From DATKXO01 sp035528995 (lineage in GTDB: Bacteria; Planctomycetota; Phycisphaerae; UBA1845): a stretch of 30,924 nucleotides of DNA. This document shows positions 1-7,708 of the stretch, one piece after another. The notes beneath the pieces are model-generated. The model made no database searches. It had not been told where the DNA came from and saw only the letters and a program-made list of their open reading frames with translations. The stretch is taken from contig DATKXO010000287.1 in the NCBI GenBank assembly GCA_035528995.1, positions 1-30,924 on the forward strand, in the 5' to 3' direction. The translations under genes and the position numbers were made by a program. Position 1 is the stretch's first letter, and each line of letters opens with the position of its first letter.

Positions 1-1
1 C

Positions 2-160
2 GGGCTTGTGGCCGCCGCCGATGAGATGGCCGCCCGCGGGACGCGCCTCAAGCTGGTCGCGGTCAGCCCTACTTGCCGCGAGGTTCTGGAGCTGACCGGC
101 CTGAGCCAACGCTTCCAGTTCTTCGAAGATCCTCAGGACGCCGTAAGGAGCTTCCTGTAA
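2..160 (+). CDS. STAS-domain protein (anti-sigma factor antagonist-like), C-terminal part
   Basis: The window opens inside this gene; 52 codons and a TAA stop at 158-160 are visible. The fragment has the final beta-strand and helix pattern of a STAS domain: an Ala-rich helix, then KLVAVSP, then a V-LELTGLSQRF helix and a closing DAVRSFL segment. STAS proteins such as SpoIIAA/RsbV bind anti-sigma factors or act as partner-switching modules in the cytoplasm, usually controlled by phosphorylation of a Ser that would lie upstream of this fragment. The next gene starts 149 bp downstream on the same strand, so a shared transcript with the pilus operon is possible but not shown. The family call rests on a short piece. 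Confidence 0.6.
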   Translation, partial: GLVAAADEMAARGTRLKLVAVSPTCREVLELTGLSQRFQFFEDPQDAVRSFL

Positions 161-309
161 CGAATGCGGAAGGCGCAGTGCAAGATGCGGAATCGGGAAA
201 GTGGGATGCAGACGGGCGACGGTGCGTCGCCGGCCGGTCGGAACGGTCGCGTGCGCCGGCTGGCGCGTTCGTCGTACCAGGTTCGGCCGGCCGGATCGGG
301 GTCATCTGA

Positions 310-2079
310 ATGATCGGACAGACGACCAGACTTGGCGAGCAGCTCATCTCGGCCGGGCTCATCACCGAGGACCAGCTCGCTCAGGCTTTGGCCAAGCAGC
401 AGGCCAGCGGGGCAAAGCTGGGCAGCGCCCTGATCGAGATCGGGGCGATCGGTGCGGCGGCCCTGGTCGGCGCTCTGTCCCAGCGTCTGGGGGTCAAAAG
501 CTGCGTTCTGCGTCACGGGCTGATCGATCCGAAAGTGGCCAATTGCATCCCCAGAGAGGAAGCGGAGCGCCTTCGCGCCCTGCCCATGTTCCGGGTCAAG
601 GACCGACCGGATGGCGGCGAAACCCTGACGGTGGCCATGACCGAGCCGCAGTCGCTGCCCACGCTGGATCGGCTGCGGGCGCTGACCGGCTGCCAGATCC
701 ATCCCGTCCTGGCCCTCGAGGAGAACATCGAGGAGTTCCAGAAGAAATACCTCGAGGCCGAGGTGACCGTCGATGCGTTCCTGGCCTCGATCGAGGAGAG
801 CGACGTCACCATCGAGGAAACGGAGGCCATCGACGAGGGCTCGGTGGCCGACCTGGACAAGATGGTGGACGGTTCTCCGGTGATCAACCTGGTAAACCTG
901 GCGATTCTGACGGCCCTTCGGGAGGGTGCCAGCGACATCCACATCGAGCCGGACCGCAAGGCGACGCACATCCGGTACCGGATCGACGGGCAGCTTCGCA
1001 GGCTGCTCAGGCCTCCGCGCAACATGCACGCGGCCCTGGTCTCGCGGATCAAGGTGATCGGGCGGATGGACATCTCCGAGAAGCGGCTCCCGCAGGAGGG
1101 TCGTGTGCACCTGGTGGCCGACGGGCGGGAGATCGACCTGCGGGTCAGCAGCATGCCGACGGTGCTGGGGGAGAAGTTGGTCATCCGCATCCTGGACAAG
1201 AGCAACCTGAGCCTGGAGTTCGAGACCCTGGGGCTGCGCCAGGAAGACCACGCGGCTGTTTCCAGGATGTTGCGCAGCCCCTACGGGCTGATGCTGGTTA
1301 CGGGCCCCACGGGCAGCGGCAAGACCACGACGCTCTACTCGGCCATAGACCTGTTGCGCAGCGAGACGCTGAACATCGTGACGGTGGAAGACCCGGTGGA
1401 GTACCAGCTGGAGGAGGTGAACCAGATCCAGGTCAACGTCGGCGTAGGGCTGACCTTCTCGCGGGCACTGCGCTCGATCCTGCGCCAGGACCCGGACATC
1501 ATCATGGTGGGTGAGATCCGCGACGAGGACACGGCGCGGGTGGCGGTGCAGGCGGCCCTGACCGGACACCTGGTGTTGAGCACGCTGCACACCAACGACT
1601 GCCCCGGCGGCGTGATGCGTCTGGCGGACATGGGCGTCGAGCCCTACCTGATCGCCGCGAGCTGTCTGGGCTTCGTGGCCCAGCGGTTGGCCCGCACCAT
1701 CTGCCCGTCGTGCAAGACGTCCTATTACCCCTCGCCCGATCTGCTCGAGTCCGTGGGCTGGGGGCACCGCACCAACGAGCTGTTCGCCAAGGGCGAGGGC
1801 TGTCGGGCCTGCCACAACACCGGCTTCAAGGGGCGGATCGGGATCTACGAGGTCATGCTCATCGACGCGGAGATGCAGCGTCTGATCGAGAGGGCGGTGC
1901 CGGAGGTCGAGATACGCGAGTATCTCGCCCAGACCGGGTGGCGGACGCTCCGCGAGAAGGCGCTGGACGTGGTGGAGCGCGGCGAGTCCACGCTCGAGGA
2001 GGTCATGCGCGTCACCCGGGCGGAGGCACTGAGCGTTGGCGACCCGACCGGAACCCCAACTGAGGAAGCTATACCGTGA
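310..2079 (+). CDS. gspE: GspE/PilB-family filament assembly ATPase
   Basis: Cytoplasmic hexameric ATPase that powers pilin polymerisation from the inner membrane. The 589-residue protein has an MshEN-type N-terminal domain at about residues 5-50 (LGEQLISAGLITEDQLAQAL), a linker with an acidic patch near 170, then the secretion ATPase core. Walker A is GPTGSGKT at 332-339, followed by the Asp box and Walker B (DPDIIMVGEIRD) and the His box (STLHTND). A zinc-binding pair C465-x2-C468 and C498-x2-C501 is typical of GspE/PilB and is not found in PilT retraction ATPases. Length is normal. ATG 310 is chosen because it begins the MshEN domain. The last 4 bp overlap the next gene (GTGA), which implies translational coupling. 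Whether the machine is a pilus or a type II secretion system cannot be decided from this gene. Confidence 0.93.
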   Translation: MIGQTTRLGEQLISAGLITEDQLAQALAKQQASGAKLGSALIEIGAIGAAALVGALSQRLGVKSCVLRHGLIDPKVANCIPREEAERLRALPMFRVKDRPDGGETLTVAMTEPQSLPTLDRLRALTGCQIHPVLALEENIEEFQKKYLEAEVTVDAFLASIEESDVTIEETEAIDEGSVADLDKMVDGSPVINLVNLAILTALREGASDIHIEPDRKATHIRYRIDGQLRRLLRPPRNMHAALVSRIKVIGRMDISEKRLPQEGRVHLVADGREIDLRVSSMPTVLGEKLVIRILDKSNLSLEFETLGLRQEDHAAVSRMLRSPYGLMLVTGPTGSGKTTTLYSAIDLLRSETLNIVTVEDPVEYQLEEVNQIQVNVGVGLTFSRALRSILRQDPDIIMVGEIRDEDTARVAVQAALTGHLVLSTLHTNDCPGGVMRLADMGVEPYLIAASCLGFVAQRLARTICPSCKTSYYPSPDLLESVGWGHRTNELFAKGEGCRACHNTGFKGRIGIYEVMLIDAEMQRLIERAVPEVEIREYLAQTGWRTLREKALDVVERGESTLEEVMRVTRAEALSVGDPTGTPTEEAIP

Positions 2080-3302
2080 ACCTGACCTACGACGCCATCG
2101 ATACCTCCGGGCGCACGACCCAGGACCTGATCGAGGCGGACTCGATCAAGGCGGCCGTCGAGCAACTGCGTCAGCGCGGGCTGATGGTCACCAACATCCA
2201 GACCGCCTCGGATCGCGACGTGGAACGCCAGGCCCGCAGCGCGGACGTGGCCACGACCGGGTCCAGGCTCCCGCTCAAGCAGTTGGTGCTGTTCACGCGT
2301 CAGATGGCCATGCTGCTGACCAGCGGCAGCGCCGTGGTGCCGGCGCTGGAGGCGATCGCTCGCCAGCTCAGGAACCCCGACCACGGCTCTCTGATCAAGA
2401 AGGTCAAGGACGACCTGGAAGAGGGGTGCACGCTGACCGAGGCGCTGTGCCGCTTTCCTCGGGCATTCGACCCGACCTACTGCGCCGTGATCGCCGCGGG
2501 TGAGGCCAGCGCCACCCTACCGCAGATGTTTGATCGCCTGAGCCGGATCATCGGCAAACGTCGGGCCATGCGGAACAAGGTGCTGGGCAGCATGGCCTAC
2601 CCGGGCTTGCTCATCGTGCTGTGCACGGCCGTGCTCAGCGTGTTGATGTTCTTCGTGCTGCCGCGGTTCGGCGACATGTTCGCCATGATGAGCGTACCGC
2701 TGCCCACGTTCACCACGCTTCTGCTGGCCGGTGCGGAAGGCCTGAGGCACTATTGGCCGGTCGTGGTTCTGCTGGTGCTGGGCATGGCGGGTGGGGTGGT
2801 CTATCTGGTCGTGACCCCACGAGGGCGGCAATGGTGCGCCAACGGGCAACTGCGCATCCCCCTGCTGGGCCGGTTGCTGTCCGGCCTGATCCAGGGACAG
2901 ACCTTCCGCACCCTGGGCATGCTCCTGGAGGCCCATGTGGGGGTGCTCGATGCTCTGGACCTGGCGCGGCGGGCGACCAAAAACAACCGATTCCAGGCCC
3001 TGTTCGATGGTGTGGAAGGGGCGGTCACTTCGGGTAACTCACTGAGTGGTGCTCTGGAATCGTCGCGGCTGGTGGACGCGGCCATCTGTCAGGCCGTCCG
3101 GACCGGCGAGGAGAGCGGCAACCTGGGCGGGGCGATGAGCTACGTCGCCGACGTGCTGGACGAGGACAACACCGAGCTGCTAAACACGCTGACCCGGCTG
3201 CTGGAGCCGACCATCCTGATCATCATGGGCGTGCTGGTCGGTGCGGTGGCCATCTCCCTATTCCTGCCTCTGTTCGACATGACCTCGATGGTGCAACAGT
3301 AG
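2076..3302 (+). CDS. gspF: GspF/PilC-family inner-membrane platform protein
   Basis: Polytopic platform protein on which the ATPase acts to extrude pilins. The 408 residues show the duplicated GspF domain: the first repeat begins near residue 65 (LPLKQLVLFTRQMAMLLTSG) and the second near 270 (GQTFRTLGMLLEAHVGVLDA). Three hydrophobic segments lie at about 172-195, 225-246 and 376-405, as in the family. The N-terminal 60 residues form the usual cytoplasmic lead-in (YDAIDTSGR). The start is GTG at 2076, overlapping the ATPase stop by 4 bp. The following gene begins 2 bp after the TAG stop, so the operon is very tightly packed. Confidence 0.93.
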   Translation: MNLTYDAIDTSGRTTQDLIEADSIKAAVEQLRQRGLMVTNIQTASDRDVERQARSADVATTGSRLPLKQLVLFTRQMAMLLTSGSAVVPALEAIARQLRNPDHGSLIKKVKDDLEEGCTLTEALCRFPRAFDPTYCAVIAAGEASATLPQMFDRLSRIIGKRRAMRNKVLGSMAYPGLLIVLCTAVLSVLMFFVLPRFGDMFAMMSVPLPTFTTLLLAGAEGLRHYWPVVVLLVLGMAGGVVYLVVTPRGRQWCANGQLRIPLLGRLLSGLIQGQTFRTLGMLLEAHVGVLDALDLARRATKNNRFQALFDGVEGAVTSGNSLSGALESSRLVDAAICQAVRTGEESGNLGGAMSYVADVLDEDNTELLNTLTRLLEPTILIIMGVLVGAVAISLFLPLFDMTSMVQQ

Positions 3303-3304
3303 TA

Positions 3305-4471
3305 ATGTTCAAGACCTTGGCCATTCCACGACACCGGACGGTCACGCCCATCGGGATGGACGTGGGCCTGACGGGCGTGCGTGCCGCCCAACTGCGGCAG
3401 GTTCGCGGTCAATGGAGCCTGACGCGCGCCGTCCACTGGCAGTTGCGTCGGGCGGATGACCAGCAACAGGGCGTGAGCGCCGTCGAGGACCGTCTTCGCC
3501 GGGCCTTCCGGCACAACGAGTTCTCCGGGCGCACGCTGGTGTTCGGCCTGTCGCAGCCCGATGTCGAGCTACACGCCCTGGAGCTGCCGGAACAGGGCAG
3601 CGGACTGGGCGAGAGCCAGATTGAGTCCGCCGCCCGCTGGGAGATCGAACGTCTGGGCCGTTTCGAGCAGGGCACCACTGAAACGGCCCACTGGCGGTTG
3701 CCGCCGGGGCGGGGGACGCGGACGACGGCCTTCGGGGTGGCCGCTCCCAAAGAGCTTCTAGGCGAGATATGGGGCCTGTGCCAGACGGTTCGAGGTGACT
3801 GTGGTCGGATCGACGCCGCGGCCTGCGCCCTTTCCCGCGCGGGTGTCCTGCTACGACCGCCCCAGTCCGACGAGGTGTGGGGCATCCTGGACCTGGGCGC
3901 CCGAGCGGTCCGGCTGGTCCTGTGCGTGGACGGGGTGCCGGTGCTGGCCCGCTCGATCGAGGGGGGCGGCATGGCCTGGACCGAGAGCGTCGCCCTGACG
4001 CTGCAGGTCAGCACCGACAGCGCGGAACTGCACAAGTGCGATCACGGTATCCGCCCACCGGGTTCCATCGCCGGCGCAGGCCCGGTGGAGTCGAGCGAAG
4101 CCGGCTCCGAGGCGGGTCCGCTGGCCATGGTCGGAGAGATGGTTTTCTCGGCCCTTGGCGGCGAACTCGAACGGATCGCGGGCGAGATCGAGCGGTCCTA
4201 CGAATACGTGCTGCAATGCTATCCCGGACGGCGCGCCGCCGACCTGATCCTGGTCGGTGGGGGGGCGGCTCTCAAGAACCTGGACACCTGGCTGGCCCGC
4301 CGGCTGGGCATTCCCGTGACCGCTGCCGACGCCTATCTGGAGAGGCCCGAGGCCCGTATCACCGTCGCCCCGACGCTGTCGCGTTCGGGACCCGCGGCTT
4401 CCAGGCGCCGGATGGTCGCCGCTTACTTCTGCGCCATCGGACTGGCCGTGCCGTTGGGGGGTGAGTCATGA
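3305..4471 (+). CDS. pilM: PilM-like actin-fold assembly protein
   Basis: Cytoplasmic actin-like ATPase-fold protein that binds the N-terminus of PilN and links the alignment complex to the motor. In this 388-residue protein the phosphate-1 region is GMDVGLTGVRAAQL near residue 18, the second nucleotide-site motif is ILDLGARAVRLVLCVDG near 195, and the C-terminal motif is LILVGGGAALKNLDTWL near 316. These match PilM, and also the cytoplasmic half of GspL. Residues near 245-275 form a Gly/Ser/Ala-rich hydrophilic insertion compared with a compact PilM. It is followed, with an ATGA overlap, by a PilN-like gene, the standard pilMN order. A separate PilM and PilN argue for a type IV pilus-type alignment module rather than a fused GspL. 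Confidence 0.87.
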   Translation: MFKTLAIPRHRTVTPIGMDVGLTGVRAAQLRQVRGQWSLTRAVHWQLRRADDQQQGVSAVEDRLRRAFRHNEFSGRTLVFGLSQPDVELHALELPEQGSGLGESQIESAARWEIERLGRFEQGTTETAHWRLPPGRGTRTTAFGVAAPKELLGEIWGLCQTVRGDCGRIDAAACALSRAGVLLRPPQSDEVWGILDLGARAVRLVLCVDGVPVLARSIEGGGMAWTESVALTLQVSTDSAELHKCDHGIRPPGSIAGAGPVESSEAGSEAGPLAMVGEMVFSALGGELERIAGEIERSYEYVLQCYPGRRAADLILVGGGAALKNLDTWLARRLGIPVTAADAYLERPEARITVAPTLSRSGPAASRRRMVAAYFCAIGLAVPLGGES

Positions 4472-5106
4472 TCGGCGTAAACCTGATTCCGGCCGGCGTG
4501 CTCCGGGCGCGTCGTCGCCGCCGTCGAATCCGGCATTGGACGGTGGCCGCGCTGGTGGCGGCGGCGATCAGTGCGGTGCCCGTGCTCCTGCAGGTGCGTC
4601 AGCACGCCCGCCAGGCGCGGTTGGTCGAGCGCCGGGAGGCCACGTCGGCGGAGCTGGCGAACGTACGGGCCAGCGTGGAGACGGTCGGCACGTCGCTGAG
4701 GCGCCTGGGCGAGGGCATCGAACGGGCCGACACGCTTCGCACCCGGCGCTCCTGGGCCGGGCTGCTGGCCCGCGTCGTCCAGTGCATGCCTGATGAGGTT
4801 TGGCTGACCTCGCTGGCCACGGAGACCCCCCAGGACTCGGCCAGGGCCTCGCGAGGGAAGGTCGCCCCCCAGCAGGCCGCGCCCGCTTCCTCGACCCCCG
4901 GTGCCGAGACGAGCAGCGTGGCGATTCTGGCCGGGGCGCGTCGCTTGGCCCTCCAGGGCTTCGCCGTGAACCACGAGCAGCTCTACGAGTTCATGACCCG
5001 GCTGAAGGGTTCACGGAGCTTCTCCGGTGTCGAACTGGTCAAGGCGGGCAAGGAGCCGGTGTTGCGTTCACGGGGCGTGCGTTTCGAGTTGACCTGCACC
5101 TGGTAG
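4468..5106 (+). CDS. pilN: PilN-like bitopic assembly protein
   Basis: Inner-membrane protein of the PilM-N-O-P alignment complex. The extreme N-terminus IGVNLIP matches the conserved PilN tail that docks into PilM. It is followed by an Arg-rich stop-transfer stretch (residues 12-21) and one transmembrane helix at about 25-44. A periplasmic coiled coil runs to about residue 95, and a ferredoxin-like C-terminal domain ends the 212-residue protein. A low-complexity Pro/Ala/Ser linker around residues 125-150 interrupts that domain. The start codon ATG 4468 overlaps the pilM stop by 4 bp. Confidence 0.83.
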   Translation: MIGVNLIPAGVLRARRRRRRIRHWTVAALVAAAISAVPVLLQVRQHARQARLVERREATSAELANVRASVETVGTSLRRLGEGIERADTLRTRRSWAGLLARVVQCMPDEVWLTSLATETPQDSARASRGKVAPQQAAPASSTPGAETSSVAILAGARRLALQGFAVNHEQLYEFMTRLKGSRSFSGVELVKAGKEPVLRSRGVRFELTCTW

Positions 5107-5117
5107 TGAGGTCGGGG

Positions 5118-5684
5118 ATGAGAGTCAGTTCTCTTCATGCGGTTGACGCGCTCGGCGGCCTGATCGTGGCCGGGCTGCTGAGTGTCGGCGTCTGGTACGG
5201 GCTGCCGGACGCCACGGGCGCCTCCGAGCGTATCCCGGAACTCAAGGCGCAGGTCGAGGACCTGGATGACAACCTGGTCGAGATGCGGTCGGCGCTGGAT
5301 GGCCAGCGGGCCGAGCACCGCCGACTGGAGAGCGAGTTCGGCGACCGCGACCTGCTGCCGGAGGGAGCCCCCATAGAACGCGACCTCAAAGCCATCTCCG
5401 ACCTGACCAAGGTCAATAACCTGGAGCTGATCCAGTTCACGCCGGTGGGAGTAGAGCGTTATCCCGGCGTTAAGGAGCTACGGTATCGACTGACGGCCAA
5501 TGGAAGCTTCAATGACTACGTGCGGTTCCTGCGTGACTTCGAAGCCAGCTCCTCGTGGGCGGACATCACCTACTTGAAGTTGGATTCGCCGGACGCCCGC
5601 GCCGGCGACGGCAAGCCGGGCGAGTTCACGGTGAGCCTCTACTCTGCGATCCGGGAAGAAGACGCCGAAACGACGACGCCATAA
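5118..5684 (+). CDS. pilO: PilO-like bitopic assembly protein
   Basis: Partner of PilN in the periplasmic alignment complex. The 188-residue reading has one transmembrane helix at about residues 10-28, a charged coiled coil at about 37-75 (ELKAQVEDLDDNLVEMRSAL), then a ferredoxin-like domain containing NNLELIQFTP and the segment RYRLTANGSFNDYVRFLRDF that is characteristic of PilO. ATG 5118 is preferred because a GAGG lies 6-7 bp upstream; a GTG at 5106 in the same frame would add four residues. It lies between pilN and a PilP-like gene, as in canonical pilMNOP operons. Confidence 0.8.
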   Translation: MRVSSLHAVDALGGLIVAGLLSVGVWYGLPDATGASERIPELKAQVEDLDDNLVEMRSALDGQRAEHRRLESEFGDRDLLPEGAPIERDLKAISDLTKVNNLELIQFTPVGVERYPGVKELRYRLTANGSFNDYVRFLRDFEASSSWADITYLKLDSPDARAGDGKPGEFTVSLYSAIREEDAETTTP

Positions 5685-5686
5685 AC

Positions 5687-6235
5687 GTGGATGTGAAGAA
5701 GAAAAAGATCTACGGGCTGATCATGGTGCTGGGTCTGGTGGCCCTGCTGGCGGATCGCCTGTTCCTGGCCGAGCCGTTGCCCGCCGCGGCGACGGTCACC
5801 GGGGGCAGCGTGCTGCCCGCAGCGGAGCCGGTCGCGGACGCCGCCCCCCTGACCGGTCGCGTGGCGGCCGCTCCGTTCCCAACGGACCTGCCCGGCCCGG
5901 AGGCGGTCGATTCACTGCGTGACGCCTTCGCCCTGACGCCGGCGGCGCGCAAGGTGATCCTGGGTGAGCCCGAAGGTCTGGACCCGGACACGGGCCGGCG
6001 CGTGTCCCGCCGATCCGCGGCTGCCGAATTCGAGGAATCGCACAAACTATCGGCAGTCATGACCGCTCCGGAGACCCGGGTGGCCATTGTGGACGAGCAG
6101 TGGGTGCAGATCGGACAGGCCGTGGACGGGTGCCGCCTGCTCGAAATTATGGGACAGACCGCGTTGTTCGAGTGTGCGGACGGACAGGCCGAACTGACCG
6201 TCTCGACATTAAACGATAGCGTGCCGCCGCGCTAA
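5687..6235 (+). CDS. PilP/GspB/GspC-like periplasmic linker protein
   Basis: The 182-residue protein begins with a Lys-rich stretch and one transmembrane helix (about residues 8-25), followed by an Ala/Pro-rich periplasmic linker. Its C-terminal domain has the beta-pattern of PilP and GspC/GspB homology-region domains: LSAVMTAPETRVAIVDEQWV, then IGQAVDGCRLLEI, then TALFECADGQAELTV. Such domains contact the secretin. There is no lipobox Cys, so unlike classical PilP it is membrane-anchored as in GspC/GspB. GTG 5687 is taken as the start, 2 bp after the pilO stop; GTG 5693 is an alternative and no strong Shine-Dalgarno separates them. This is the only secretin-contacting candidate in the window. 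Confidence 0.65.
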   Translation: MDVKKKKIYGLIMVLGLVALLADRLFLAEPLPAAATVTGGSVLPAAEPVADAAPLTGRVAAAPFPTDLPGPEAVDSLRDAFALTPAARKVILGEPEGLDPDTGRRVSRRSAAAEFEESHKLSAVMTAPETRVAIVDEQWVQIGQAVDGCRLLEIMGQTALFECADGQAELTVSTLNDSVPPR

Positions 6236-6317
6236 AGGCGCCCTTTGCCGCTGCCGATACACGGCCAGGAGGGGGTACACCGTTAAGATCACCGCAAACC
6301 TTAGGGGGCACGAAACG

Positions 6318-6806
6318 ATGTTTCAGCGTAAAGGCACACGACGGGGCTTCAGTCTGGTCGAGTTGGTCATTGTCATCGTCATCATCGGAGTGATCGCCGC
6401 GATTGCGGTACCGCGGATCAGCCGCGGTGCGAAGGGCGCCAAGGACGCCGCCCTCCGGGCCGACGTGACCCTGCTGCGCAACGCGGTCGACCTCTATGCC
6501 GCGGAGCACGGCGGCGACTTCCCCGCGATCACCAACGACCTGGAGTTGCTGACGGGGTATTCGACCGTCGGCGGGGTCTACAGCGCCACGAAGGACACGA
6601 CCCACATCTACGGGCCGTATCTCAAGGCCATCCCTCCGCTTCCGGTGGCAGGCGGGGGCACTACCGGTGGAAAGATCGGCGACGTCAAGGTGGGGGCCAT
6701 CGACGCCGCGGGGGTGGGGTGGTTGTACACCGTGGCCACCGGCGACATCGAGGCCAACACCGGTACCGCCAAGGACGAGGCGGACACGCTGTATTCGGAC
6801 TACTAG
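6318..6806 (+). CDS. gspG: GspG-like type IV pilin, candidate major subunit
   Basis: The prepilin leader is MFQRKGTRRG, with cleavage expected before FSLVELVIVIVI. Gly is at -1, Phe at +1 and Glu at +5, followed by the long hydrophobic helix to about residue 33. The soluble part keeps the GspG-style helix (LRNAVDLYAAEHGGDFPA) and a C-terminal half with IYGPYLKAIPP and GVGWLYTVATGDIEANT. The protein is 162 residues long, the usual size for a major pseudopilin. A GGGGG lies 9 bp upstream of ATG 6318. It is followed by a strong hairpin terminator and then a paralogue at 6918, a layout that would favour high expression of this copy. It is first among the pilin genes. Confidence 0.88.
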   Translation: MFQRKGTRRGFSLVELVIVIVIIGVIAAIAVPRISRGAKGAKDAALRADVTLLRNAVDLYAAEHGGDFPAITNDLELLTGYSTVGGVYSATKDTTHIYGPYLKAIPPLPVAGGGTTGGKIGDVKVGAIDAAGVGWLYTVATGDIEANTGTAKDEADTLYSDY

Positions 6807-6840
6807 CCGGGCAGCGTCGCGACATTAGGGCGAACCCAAC

Positions 6841-6884
6841 CGGGCCGTCGGCACGAGCGTCCCCGCTCGCCGGCGGCCCGCTTT
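6841..6884 (+). terminator. Strong intrinsic terminator between two pilin genes
   Basis: Left arm 6841-6859 pairs with right arm 6864-6880: 7 GC-rich pairs, one G-U pair, 4 more pairs, a 2-nt bulge (6853-6854), then 5 pairs, closing a TCCC loop. A short T-run (CTTTGAT) follows. It lies 34 bp after the stop of the first GspG-like gene. The stem is much stronger than any other hairpin seen in the operon, though the T-tract is short, so partial read-through is expected. Confidence 0.7.
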
Positions 6885-6917
6885 GATATCCGGCGTGTAT
6901 TGTAAGCTTGGGGGAGT

Positions 6918-7499
6918 ATGGCGACCCACGCGACAGCCTGCCGCCAGTGCCGGGCGCATTCCCGGCCGCCAACCGCTGGCGGTCCTCGCGCTTTCAGCCT
7001 GATCGAGTTGGTCATCGTCACCGTGATTATCGGTATCGTGGCCGCCATCGCGGCGCCGCGTTTCAGCCGAGCCGGCAAATCGGCCACCGCCAGTTACGTC
7101 GTCGGGAGCATCTCCACCGTTCGCCAGGCCATCGAGCTGTATTACGCCGAGCACGGTCAGTATCCGGGCTACACGCCCGGCACGACCACACCGAATGACA
7201 CCTGGTTCACGCGGCAACTGCTGGAATACAGCGACGCGACGGGCAACACGCAGGCAAGCTACGGGCATCCCTTCATCTACGGTCCGTATCTTCGCCCGCC
7301 TTTCCCGACGAACCCGTTCAACAACCTCGACACGGTGAAGGTGAAACAGAATCCCGGGGATGCCGTCGCCATCGGGGGCACGGGCTGGATTGCGGTGCTG
7401 TCCACGGGCGATTTCGGTATCAACACCACGGCCGCTCACATTGAGGAGATCGCCGAGGGGTCGGTGGCGGAGGGTATGGTGGAGGTCAAGGGTCTCTGA
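6918..7499 (+). CDS. GspG-like type IV pilin, second copy
   Basis: Paralogue of the pilin at 6318. The 193-residue precursor has a longer leader of about 25 residues ending GGPRA, then FSLIELVIVTVIIGIVAAIA. The residue before the expected cleavage is Ala rather than the usual Gly. The helix SISTVRQAIELYYAEHGQYPG and the later IYGPYLRPPFPTNPF and GTGWIAVLSTGDFGINT segments align with the first copy. A Shine-Dalgarno GGGGGAG lies 4 bp before ATG 6918. Being downstream of the terminator, this copy is probably made at a lower level and may be a minor subunit, or a pilin for a different assembly state. Confidence 0.85.
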   Translation: MATHATACRQCRAHSRPPTAGGPRAFSLIELVIVTVIIGIVAAIAAPRFSRAGKSATASYVVGSISTVRQAIELYYAEHGQYPGYTPGTTTPNDTWFTRQLLEYSDATGNTQASYGHPFIYGPYLRPPFPTNPFNNLDTVKVKQNPGDAVAIGGTGWIAVLSTGDFGINTTAAHIEEIAEGSVAEGMVEVKGL

Positions 7500-7708
7500 G
7501 ATGACGCCCCCCCGCGCCGCGATGCGCCGGTCCTGCCGGGAACGTTGATTCGATGGGGTGAACCTCAGGTTATGGGCGGCTCGCGATCGAGCGTTGCGCA
7601 CCGCAGCGAAGATTCGAAGATCATCGCAAGGGCCTTATAACCCGATGTCCTAAGGGGGGGTACGTACGACGGCATGCCCCAGGTGCGAGAGGGGGACTCA
7701 CCAAACCC

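Noticed and set aside
133..1815. Long open frame antisense to the assembly ATPase
   Set aside because: It is a His/Gln/Arg-rich antisense shadow of GC-rich codons. The opposite strand encodes the complete GspE with all its motifs, and the antisense frame has no recognisable domain.
6236..6317. Sigma54 -24/-12 promoter before the first pilin
   Set aside because: The best GG...GC pair has the wrong spacing (8 rather than 10 bp between elements).
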